In this document: positions 6,901-14,402 of the stretch, in pieces
Position numbering within the stretch: the first letter of the stretch is position 1
How the letters are laid out: each line of letters starts with the position of its first letter
Assembly (NCBI GenBank): GCA_002471345.1
Contig: DKPS01000104.1
Location: forward strand, 1 to 24,079
DNA length: 24,079 nt
Direction: 5' to 3'
Source: Saprospiraceae bacterium UBA7328
Lineage (GTDB): Bacteria > Bacteroidota > Bacteroidia > Chitinophagales > Saprospiraceae
Position numbers and translations under genes: made by a program
Notes under the pieces: generated by a model
What the model was told of the DNA's origin: nothing
Seen by the model: only the letters and a program-made list of their open reading frames with translations
The model's database searches: none

Positions 6901-8772
6901 ATGGGAGCTACATTCAAAATCGTCAGTTGGACTCCTTATAAAAAGAGGTTTGATAAGATTATGCTCGGCATTGTAGCATTGTATCTCTTGATTTATATAG
7001 GTTCATTGTATTTCTTATATCCGAATATCCAACCTCAGTTATTGATCATAAAGTCTACAGGTTCTTTGGCAGTGTTAATGATCCATTTCATTTTATTATT
7101 AGGCCCCTTGTCGAGATTGAATAAAAAGTTTCTTCCTATACTTTATAATCGACGACATCTCGGAGTTACGATGTTCTTTATAACATTAATTCATGGAGTA
7201 ATGTCTCTTTTATACTATCAGGGATTTGGAAGTATCAGCATTTTAGAATCCCTTTTCAGATCTACCAATGATTATTCTAGTTTTGAAGGATTTCCATTTA
7301 TGACCTTAGGCTTTTTTGCCTTTCTCATATTGTTTGTTATGGCTGTGACTAGTCATGACTTTTGGTTAGAAAAAATAAGCCCTAGAATTTGGAAATACTT
7401 GCACATGATGGTGTATTTGGCATATGCCCTTATTGTCGCTCATGTGTTCACAGGTGCACTTCAGAGAGATGTTAGTATTGGAATGAATTTGATTTATTAT
7501 TTGGGAGTGCTTTTAGTAATTGGGCTTCATATCAATTCTGCCATAAGCGATTCAAAATTGAAGAAGGAGAGAAGAAGCTTATTGAAAGAAGGATTTATCC
7601 TTGTGGGAAATGCCGATGATATACCTACAGATAGGGCAAAAGTTGTAAATCACAAAGGACAAAGTATTGCTGTTTTTAAATATGATAATAAGTTATCAGC
7701 AGTATTTAATTATTGTAAACATCAGGGTGGCCCATTAGGTGAAGGAAAAATTTTGGACGGATGCATAACCTGTCCATGGCATGGGTTTCAATACCTCCCG
7801 CATAATGGTCAGGCTCCACCACCATTCAATGAGAAAATTGCAACTTTTGATTTAAAACTAGTCAGTAATGACGTTTATCTAAACCCAGAGGCTCATCCAG
7901 AAGGCACTGAAGTAGATCCGTTAATGCTTAATAAATCTGATGATTCTGAGCAAGAAGACTTCTTCATTGGTTGGGCTGCTGATGTACCATTGTCTCTATC
8001 TCAGTTTCTGAAGAGAGCTGTGATGGCTATTAGTATTGTAGCAGTTATTATTGCTATTGCTCTTCCGAACTTAAGCGAAGAATTAAAAGATAGTGAATAT
8101 ACTTTCGGAAATCTTCAAGAATACCAGGGCACTCTTCACATGCAACCAGTACCTAGATTGACTATAGGAAATGAAGATCATCTGCTTATAGATTTTGGAA
8201 AGTTTTCAGCTTCGAGAAGTATTAATAAATATGAGGAGTTGAATAATGTTCAATTAGATAATAGTCTATTAAAAATTGAAGGTACAGCCATATCATATAA
8301 TGGTAGAAATCTGATAGAACTATCAAATCAGGTTGAGTCAATAGTGGAACACAATATTCCCACATCTAATGATATTTTAGAGAAAACTGAATTAGGTCCT
8401 ATTTCATTAAAAGGAGAAATTCTTGATGCTAAATGTTTCTTCGGTGTAATGAATCCAGGTGATGGACCAGTTCATAAATTTTGTGCAGCATTATGTATAC
8501 AAGGTGGAATTCCAGCAGTAATATTTGATGAGGCCATCGATGAATATTACATTATCAAGGGACAAAGCGGAAATGATATCAATAATGAATTAGTGCCTCT
8601 TGCCGGAGAAATAGTCAAATTCAGTGGAAACTCCTATAGCATCAATAACTGGAGGTATATCGAAGTAAGTAGCGATATAAATCGACTCAGTTTTAAGAAT
8701 GTGTTAGGAGAAGGTTCTGAGACATTGTGCAAAATGGATAATCAAAAACCAAACCAGTTCTCTGGCATATGA
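6901..8772 (+). CDS. Ferric reductase-like heme membrane protein with inserted Rieske domain and C-terminal Cys domain
   Basis: 623 residues in four parts. (1) Six TM helices (about 18-214) with candidate heme-b histidines H98, H168 and H181 (IHGV; LHMMVYLAYALIVAH, an H-x12-H pair), as in the FRD/NOX/MsrQ fold. (2) A Rieske domain (about 230-330) with C272-x-H274 and C291-x2-H294 (CKHQGGPLGEG, CPWHGFQY). (3) A seventh TM (about 372-390). (4) A C-terminal domain with C512, C528 and C532 (Cx15Cx3C; DAKCFFGVMNPG, CAALCIQGGIP). Basic stretches (KLKKERRSLLK after TM6, LKRA before TM7) predict a cytoplasmic Rieske domain and a periplasmic Cys domain. No FAD/NADPH domain follows the TM block, unlike NADPH-linked ferric reductases, so electrons probably enter through the Rieske centre. 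Electron partners and acceptor are unknown. Confidence 0.82.
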   Translation: MGATFKIVSWTPYKKRFDKIMLGIVALYLLIYIGSLYFLYPNIQPQLLIIKSTGSLAVLMIHFILLLGPLSRLNKKFLPILYNRRHLGVTMFFITLIHGVMSLLYYQGFGSISILESLFRSTNDYSSFEGFPFMTLGFFAFLILFVMAVTSHDFWLEKISPRIWKYLHMMVYLAYALIVAHVFTGALQRDVSIGMNLIYYLGVLLVIGLHINSAISDSKLKKERRSLLKEGFILVGNADDIPTDRAKVVNHKGQSIAVFKYDNKLSAVFNYCKHQGGPLGEGKILDGCITCPWHGFQYLPHNGQAPPPFNEKIATFDLKLVSNDVYLNPEAHPEGTEVDPLMLNKSDDSEQEDFFIGWAADVPLSLSQFLKRAVMAISIVAVIIAIALPNLSEELKDSEYTFGNLQEYQGTLHMQPVPRLTIGNEDHLLIDFGKFSASRSINKYEELNNVQLDNSLLKIEGTAISYNGRNLIELSNQVESIVEHNIPTSNDILEKTELGPISLKGEILDAKCFFGVMNPGDGPVHKFCAALCIQGGIPAVIFDEAIDEYYIIKGQSGNDINNELVPLAGEIVKFSGNSYSINNWRYIEVSSDINRLSFKNVLGEGSETLCKMDNQKPNQFSGI

Positions 8773-8781
8773 AAATGAAAA

Positions 8782-8829
8782 GGAGGCTGTAGGCCTCTAA
8801 GATATTAGCCAAGGGGAAGGCCCTTGGCT
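8782..8829 (+). promoter_or_regulatory. Two tandem hairpins in the gap before the Rieske-ThDP gene
   Basis: First hairpin: GGAGGC (8782-8787) with GCCTCT (8793-8798), 6 bp including one G-T pair, loop of 5. Second: AGCCAAGGG (8807-8815) with CCCTTGGCT (8821-8829), a perfect 9-bp stem, loop of 5. Neither is followed by a T-run, so a simple intrinsic terminator is unlikely. They may be an mRNA processing or stability element, or a regulatory leader that adjusts expression of the downstream gene. The sequence does not match the TPP riboswitch core, although the downstream enzyme uses ThDP. Confidence 0.5.
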
Positions 8830-8911
8830 GTGTTAAACATAAAAGGTGATTTGGCGACATTTTTGATAAAAATGATGACAAATCAAGAGCTAAAAAAGAT
8901 AAAATAAAGAC

Positions 8912-10855
8912 ATGAATAACGCTAAAAACAAGTGGGTAAAAGTTCTTGAATCAACAGCGGAATTGGCAGAAGGTAGAGTCATGACAGTTACTGCTGAAAA
9001 TAAGGACTACTGTTTGGCCCATTTCGAGAATAAATTTTGTGCTCTTGATAATAAATGTCCACATCAGGGTGGACCATTAGGAGAAGGGTCTATAGAAAAT
9101 GGTCTTTTGAGATGTCCTTGGCATGGCTGGGATTATGAACCATGCAGTGGCAAAGTACCCGGATTTGATGATGGCGTTGAAACTTTTGATACGAAGGTAG
9201 AAGATGGAAAAGTTTTTATTAAAGTTGATTCTAAAAAAGAGCATGTCAGAAATATTTCTGATGTAATGGTGGAGACTATGGTAAACTGGGGCGTAGATAC
9301 TGTCTTTAGAATGGTAGGACATTCTAATTTAGGATTAGCAGATGCCATGCAGAGGCAAGAGGGAGAAGGGAAACTTCGATTTTTTGGAATAAGGCATGAA
9401 GGTGCAGCATCTTTTGCATGTTCTGCTTATGGTAAGCTTTTAGGCCGACCGGCTGCATGCTTCACAATTGCAGGCCCCGGTGCTACAAATCTTTATACAG
9501 GGCTTTGGGATGCGAAAGTGGATCGAGCTCCTTTGTTGGCCTTAACGGGGCAAGTAGACACTCAAGTAATAGGAACTGGCAATTTTCAAGAGCTAGATTT
9601 AGTACAGGCATTTAGTACTGTTGCTGACTTTAATCATCGAGTTCAAGTGAATAGTCGTCATGCTGAGTTAATGAGTTTAGCTATAAAGAATGCATTAATC
9701 AAAAGAGAAGTCTCGCATCTTACTTTTCCGGATGAAGTACAAGTGCTTCCTTCTAATAATAAGTCAAAAACAAACGAACAAAGAGTTACTCTTCAAAACA
9801 TATCACCGCCAGAAGAGTCTTTGATTGAAGCTATTAATCTTCTGAAAAAGTCAAAGCGGCCAGTAATCATAGTAGGTCACGGAGCGAAATGGGCTATGCC
9901 TGAAATTATTACAATGGCTGAAGAGCTGGGAATTCCTATAGTAACTACTTTTAAAGGCAAAGGGCTGATTTCAGATAAGCACCCTTTGGCGGGAGGAGTT
10001 CTTGGTAGAAGTGGTACACCTATTGCTTCCTGGCTCATGAATGAGTCCGATACATTATTGGTTTTAGGAGCATCATTTTCTAAGCATACAGGTATTACCC
10101 CTAAGATCCCAACTATTCAAGTGGATTTTGATCCTATGGCATTGGCTAAACATCATAAAGTGGATATCCAACTTTGGGGAGAAATTTCAGTAACAGTGAA
10201 GTTGATGAAAAAGGAATTGCAAGGCAAGATGAATTCCGTTGACCAAATATCTGATGTAGCTAATAGGTGGAAAATATGGAAGGCAGAGAAAGCCAAAAGG
10301 CTTTTGGAAGATCGAGGCGAGGGTATAAGTTCCATATCCATCTTTGATGCGCTAAATCAATTTGCTTATGAAGATGCTGTAATGTGTGTTGATGTAGGGA
10401 ATAATGCATATTCATTTGGTCGGTATTATGAGAGTAAGAACAATAGCTTTCTAATGTCTGGATATCTTGGATCCATTGGTTTCGCACTTCCTGCTGCACT
10501 TGGAGCATGGGCTGCTGTAGGAGATTCTAGACCAGTTATTGCTGTAGCAGGTGATGGAGGTCTAGGGCAATATTTGGCTGAAATATCGACTCTGGTAAAG
10601 TATAATATGAATGTCAAACTGGTGGTGGTCAATAATGGAGAATTGGGTAAAATATCTAAAGAGCAGAGAGCTGGAAACTTTGATGTATGGAAAACTCAAT
10701 TACATAATCCCAACTTTGCTGAATTTGCCAAATCATGTGGAGCTCATGGAGTGAGGGTCGAAAATAAACAAGAATTATACAAAGAAATGGAAGCTATTAT
10801 GGCCGTGCAAGGTCCTGCCGTTATAGAGTGTATGGCTGATGTGAAGCTTATTTAG
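8912..10855 (+). CDS. Rieske-fused thiamine diphosphate enzyme (pyruvate oxidase/acetolactate synthase fold)
   Basis: 647 residues. The N-terminal Rieske domain (1-107) has C49-x-H51 (KCPHQGGPLGEG) and C68-x2-H71 (CPWHGWDY). A three-domain ThDP enzyme follows: PYR domain from about 113 with the cofactor-activating Glu at E163 (IRHEGAA), a central domain (about 300-430; VIIVGHGAKWAM), and a PP domain with the metal/ThDP motif G547-D-G549 ... N574-N575. It resembles PoxB, acetolactate synthase and related 2-keto-acid enzymes. Unlike quinone-linked PoxB it lacks an obvious C-terminal lipid-binding tail, and the Rieske domain may replace that route for electrons (inference). Substrate unknown. 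No signal peptide, so cytoplasmic. It lies 139 bp after the membrane protein gene on the same strand. Confidence 0.88.
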   Translation: MNNAKNKWVKVLESTAELAEGRVMTVTAENKDYCLAHFENKFCALDNKCPHQGGPLGEGSIENGLLRCPWHGWDYEPCSGKVPGFDDGVETFDTKVEDGKVFIKVDSKKEHVRNISDVMVETMVNWGVDTVFRMVGHSNLGLADAMQRQEGEGKLRFFGIRHEGAASFACSAYGKLLGRPAACFTIAGPGATNLYTGLWDAKVDRAPLLALTGQVDTQVIGTGNFQELDLVQAFSTVADFNHRVQVNSRHAELMSLAIKNALIKREVSHLTFPDEVQVLPSNNKSKTNEQRVTLQNISPPEESLIEAINLLKKSKRPVIIVGHGAKWAMPEIITMAEELGIPIVTTFKGKGLISDKHPLAGGVLGRSGTPIASWLMNESDTLLVLGASFSKHTGITPKIPTIQVDFDPMALAKHHKVDIQLWGEISVTVKLMKKELQGKMNSVDQISDVANRWKIWKAEKAKRLLEDRGEGISSISIFDALNQFAYEDAVMCVDVGNNAYSFGRYYESKNNSFLMSGYLGSIGFALPAALGAWAAVGDSRPVIAVAGDGGLGQYLAEISTLVKYNMNVKLVVVNNGELGKISKEQRAGNFDVWKTQLHNPNFAEFAKSCGAHGVRVENKQELYKEMEAIMAVQGPAVIECMADVKLI

Positions 10856-10896
10856 GATTGTTAAATCATTACTTATCTATAAGTAAAAACTATAAT

Positions 10897-11106
10897 ATGG
10901 GTGAGATGTCAGTTGTTACAGGCAGAATTGTTACTTATAATGAAGAAGATTTAAATATCAACTTTGAAATTATCGAATCTCTTCCAAGTCAAACTGATAA
11001 GTTTTTTTACTTCATCACATCTGGTAAAAGTGAGTACTTACCTATTCCGCAAAATGAAATCGATCTTCAAGGATCGGATATACTTATTCAAAATCCTGGA
11101 TATTAA
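10897..11106 (+). CDS. Small hypothetical protein (69 aa)
   Basis: I do not recognise it. The frame is open from the stop of the ThDP gene; a TTG at 10858 would give 82 residues, but ATG at 10897 (MGEMSVVTGRIV) gives a more protein-like start, and ATG at 10906 (MSVV) is also possible. The product is acidic to neutral and predicted beta-rich (VVTGRIVTYN, FFYFITSGKSEYLPIP). It has no TM segment, signal peptide or cysteine. Same strand and about 40 bp downstream of the Rieske-ThDP gene, so possibly co-transcribed. Confidence 0.45.
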   Translation: MGEMSVVTGRIVTYNEEDLNINFEIIESLPSQTDKFFYFITSGKSEYLPIPQNEIDLQGSDILIQNPGY

Positions 11107-11185
11107 TACCTTAGGCTTCAAACCACCCAACCGACACCTAGGTTAGCAAATAGATATACTTTAAATGGGTAAATAGTAATAAATT

Positions 11186-12427
11186 ATGTTTCAATCATTT
11201 TCCTTAATATTTCTTGTCGCTGCACTGTTTTCATATCTAAATTATAGATGGATAAAGCTTCCTTCTACCATATGTATAATGATCCTGTCACTAATTACAG
11301 CTGTCTTAGTAATTGCTTCTGAACCTTTATTCCCAAGTGCTTATAATTTCTTTTGTGATCTAGTAATTGGTGCAAATTTTAGAACATTGCTTCTTGATGT
11401 TATGCTGAGTCTTCTTCTTTTTGCTGGGGCACTCCATGTAGATATTCAGGAATTGAAAATGGAGAAATGGTCAGTATTCTTATTTGCTACAATAGGTGTT
11501 TTGATTTCGACTTTTATTGTAGGTACTTTGGTTTATTATATCTTACCACTTATTGGAATTGACCTTCCATTTACTCATGCTCTTCTATTTGGCGCATTAA
11601 TTTCTCCCACAGATCCTATTGCAGTTATTGCTATTCTCAAACAAGCTGGTGTCTCTAAATCCTTACAATTAAAAATCGAGGGAGAATCTCTTTTTAATGA
11701 CGGTGTTGGTGTAGTTGTTTTCACGGGTATATTACTGTTTTCGGAAGGAATGGGACATGGTATGAAACCCATTGGAACTGAAATATTATTGTTATTTGTA
11801 GAAGAAGTAATTGGAGGTATAGTTCTTGGTGGCTTGATTGGATTGATAGCATATCAACTTATCAAAAGTGTACAAGAGAATGCTCAGTTATGTATAATAC
11901 TTTCAATTGCATTTGCCATTGGTGGGTATTCCATTGCTTCTATTTTTCATATGTCTGGGCCACTTGCCATGGTAGTTGCTGGCCTTTTTTTAGGGCATAA
12001 AATATTTCATCAATCTTTCAATGAAAGATCTAGAATTCATCTCGATGATCTTTGGGAGGTTTTAGATGAAGGATTAAATGGTGTATTATTTGTGATGATC
12101 GGGTTGGCTATTCACCTTTTAGATTTCAACTCAAATCTGGTTATCGGTGGATTAGTTGCCATTTTAATAGTAATCGCAGCAAGATGGATCTCTATCATTT
12201 TACCTTTTTCTTTTTTCAAACATAAAGATCATGATTTCTTGCAAACCAGCACAATTCTAACATGGGGAGGGCTAAAAGGAGGAATATCACTTGCATTGGC
12301 TTTGTCTCTTTCGGAAGAGATGTCAGGCAATATTATTTTAGCCATTACTTATATCGTTGTACTATTTTCAATTCTAGTTCAAGGATTGTCAATAGGAAAA
12401 TTGGTTAAATCTCTTGTTCGCAAATAA
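11186..12427 (+). CDS. CPA1-family Na+/H+ antiporter (NhaP-type)
   Basis: 413 residues with about 12-13 hydrophobic helices. The TM5 motif SPTDPIAVIAIL (T142-D143) and the TM6 motif GESLFNDGVGVVVF (N171-D172) are the ion-binding Thr-Asp and Asn-Asp pairs typical of electroneutral CPA1 exchangers. A late conserved helix reads WGGLKGGISLALALSL. It should export Na+ (or K+) in exchange for protons for pH and salt homeostasis. Length fits the short bacterial NhaP group without a long cytoplasmic tail. It lies 79 bp after the small hypothetical gene and 35 bp before the AraC-type regulator. Confidence 0.93.
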   Translation: MFQSFSLIFLVAALFSYLNYRWIKLPSTICIMILSLITAVLVIASEPLFPSAYNFFCDLVIGANFRTLLLDVMLSLLLFAGALHVDIQELKMEKWSVFLFATIGVLISTFIVGTLVYYILPLIGIDLPFTHALLFGALISPTDPIAVIAILKQAGVSKSLQLKIEGESLFNDGVGVVVFTGILLFSEGMGHGMKPIGTEILLLFVEEVIGGIVLGGLIGLIAYQLIKSVQENAQLCIILSIAFAIGGYSIASIFHMSGPLAMVVAGLFLGHKIFHQSFNERSRIHLDDLWEVLDEGLNGVLFVMIGLAIHLLDFNSNLVIGGLVAILIVIAARWISIILPFSFFKHKDHDFLQTSTILTWGGLKGGISLALALSLSEEMSGNIILAITYIVVLFSILVQGLSIGKLVKSLVRK

Positions 12428-12462
12428 CATATTTGCTAATCTTGATGCTCTGAATTCAACAT

Positions 12463-13497
12463 ATGTATCTCTTATATATTTTGGCTAGCCTTGGTGTTGT
12501 AAACGGTTTCCTGTTGGGTGCATTTTTAATTCTAAAAAAGCAGAATGCTGTATCTGACATTTATTTTGGAGGGTTGCTACTAGCACTGAGTACTCGTATT
12601 GGGAAGTCTGTATTGTTATACTTCACAGAAAGTACAGATCGTTTGATTTTACAGATTGGGCTTTCTGCCTGTGTTTTTATAGGCCCATTATTCTTCCTGT
12701 ATTTAAAGTCAATATTTCGAGAAGAGAAGAGAATGAAAATGATGGATTTGTGCTTGTTGGCTGGTCTTTTGGTTATGATTGTTATTATCGGAATTTTGTT
12801 TCCATACCGCACTAGACCTGATATTTGGAACGGTTATATAGTGTCATACGGCATTTATGTAGTTTGGATTATTTATGCCTTCTTAGGAATTTATGAAAGT
12901 AGACCTTTACTACAAAAAGCACTAACAAATTATAGTTCACTGGATCAAAGAGATCAATATCTACTCACGATTATTGGTGGAATTGTCTTCATTACCTGTA
13001 CTTACCAGTTTGCACTTTATGTTGATGGGTTTACATATATCTGGGGAGCCTTAGGATTTTCATTTGTGTTTTACTATTTACTATGGAGGGCACTCTCTGC
13101 CAACAAGACTATCGCTCCAAAATCTTCAAGCTTATCACCTCTTGTAAATGGACATTTACTACTCCAACAAGTAAATACTTTTATGTATTTACAAAAACCG
13201 TTTAAGAACCCAAAGCTGAAAATGAGTGAATTGGCAATGAATAATAATATGTCATCACACACTTTATCAAAGGTCCTTAATGATTTCTACTCATATGGTT
13301 TTGCGCACTATATAAATGAATTTAGAGTCAAAGAGGCCCAGAGTTTAATGTTGGAAAGAGAAGACCTGTCTCTTGAGGGAATAGGCTATGAATCTGGATT
13401 TAATTCCAAATCTTCCTTTTTTGCTGCTTTCAAAAAAATTACTAACTCCACACCTTCAGAATATAAAAAGGGGCTTCTTAAATCTGAGAACTCCTAG
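12463..13497 (+). CDS. Membrane-anchored AraC-family transcriptional regulator
   Basis: 344 residues. The first ~210 residues hold seven hydrophobic helices, followed by an AraC/XylS DNA-binding domain (about 248-340). Its two helix-turn-helix units are MSELAMNNNMSSHTLSKVLND and a second containing GYESGFNSKSSFFAAFKK, ending in the usual P-S-E-Y. Seven-TM + AraC proteins are common in Bacteroidota and are presumed to sense an envelope or extracellular signal directly; the signal here is unknown. The gene starts 35 bp after the antiporter and may regulate it or the downstream sugar dehydrogenase locus. Confidence 0.9.
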   Translation: MYLLYILASLGVVNGFLLGAFLILKKQNAVSDIYFGGLLLALSTRIGKSVLLYFTESTDRLILQIGLSACVFIGPLFFLYLKSIFREEKRMKMMDLCLLAGLLVMIVIIGILFPYRTRPDIWNGYIVSYGIYVVWIIYAFLGIYESRPLLQKALTNYSSLDQRDQYLLTIIGGIVFITCTYQFALYVDGFTYIWGALGFSFVFYYLLWRALSANKTIAPKSSSLSPLVNGHLLLQQVNTFMYLQKPFKNPKLKMSELAMNNNMSSHTLSKVLNDFYSYGFAHYINEFRVKEAQSLMLEREDLSLEGIGYESGFNSKSSFFAAFKKITNSTPSEYKKGLLKSENS

Positions 13498-13605
13498 AAA
13501 AAGAATTTAATCAGTCCGACATTATAATCTTGGACCTTATATTTATTGATATTCAATTTTGATTAATCTTTTGCAGATATATTCATCCTAAACAAAATTG
13601 ACATT

Positions 13606-14160
13606 ATGCAAAAGGTATTTATCACACTACTTCTTATTGTCTTAAACTCAAATATTTTGAGATCTCAAAAGGATCATGATCTAATAAATAAAGTGGTTAA
13701 TGATTTTATAGAAGGAACAACATATCGAAATGCGGATAAAATAAGGAGTGCATTTTATCCTGGAACCAAAATGTATCTATACAATGATCAGGATTCATTA
13801 TGGGCGGTTACTTCAGAGGAATATGCATCATGGTATAATAGAAATCCAGGAGTGAAGAGTGACAGAGATGGGAGAATTGTGACCATTGATATAGTATTAG
13901 ATGTAGCATATGCTAAAATCGCAATTGACATTCCTTTCTTTGGCAACAGATATTATGACCTTTTGCTTCTTAAAAAAATAGAAGGTAAATGGAAGATTAT
14001 ATCCAAATGTACTTCTGCCGAGCCCATTCCCAAACGACCTGAAGAATCTATTGCAAATCCTGTAAAGAAGGTTATTATTGAAAACCTTAATCATCCTTGG
14101 AGCATGGCTTTTATCTCTGAATCAGATGTTATTATAGCGGAAAAAGATGGAGATCTATAA
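13606..14160 (+). CDS. N-terminal fragment: secreted NTF2-like domain plus first strands of the dehydrogenase propeller
   Basis: 184 residues to the TAA at 14158. A signal peptide (MQKVFITLLLIVLNSNILRS) precedes a domain of about 120 residues resembling NTF2-like/putative lumazine-binding proteins (INKVVNDFIEGTTYRNADKI; LLLLKKIEGKWKIISK). From about residue 148 the sequence becomes the start of a glucose/sorbosone dehydrogenase (IIENLNHPWSMAFISE, then IAEKDGDL) and stops at the position where a Tyr, Trp or similar residue would be expected. The NTF2-like part could still be secreted alone. Confidence 0.7.
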   Translation: MQKVFITLLLIVLNSNILRSQKDHDLINKVVNDFIEGTTYRNADKIRSAFYPGTKMYLYNDQDSLWAVTSEEYASWYNRNPGVKSDRDGRIVTIDIVLDVAYAKIAIDIPFFGNRYYDLLLLKKIEGKWKIISKCTSAEPIPKRPEESIANPVKKVIIENLNHPWSMAFISESDVIIAEKDGDL

Positions 14161-14402
14161 AAGGTAAATCTTGAAACAAAAGAAAGTACCAAAATAACAG
14201 GTATTCCCCTTGACGTTGGAAGAAAAATACTCATTGATACTTCAAATCATGCCTGGGGGACATTTCTCCCAATTCACATGGACAGGTTCATAGTTATAAT
14301 GCTGGCTGGTTTCAAGTATTACTCGATCCAGACTTTATAGATAATAAGTACATCTATATTTCATATGCTGCTGAGAATGACGATAGAGCTAGTACAACTA
14401 AG

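Noticed and set aside
8773..8911. TPP riboswitch before the ThDP enzyme gene
   Set aside because: The two hairpins do not contain the conserved TPP riboswitch core (CUGAGA and the AC-rich P4/P5 segment), and the enzyme uses rather than makes ThDP.
11108..11143. Imperfect stem ACCTTAGG / CCTAGGT after the small hypothetical gene
   Set aside because: It has a bulge, a 21-base loop and no T-run, so it is not a convincing terminator.
13515..13545. GTCC/GGAC pairing after the AraC-type gene
   Set aside because: Only four base pairs with a long loop and no T-tract.
5518..14160. Stop-codon reassignment (TAA read as an amino acid)
   Set aside because: Other genes in the window end normally at TAA, including the two largest reading-frame neighbours, and the second interrupted gene also needs a frameshift.
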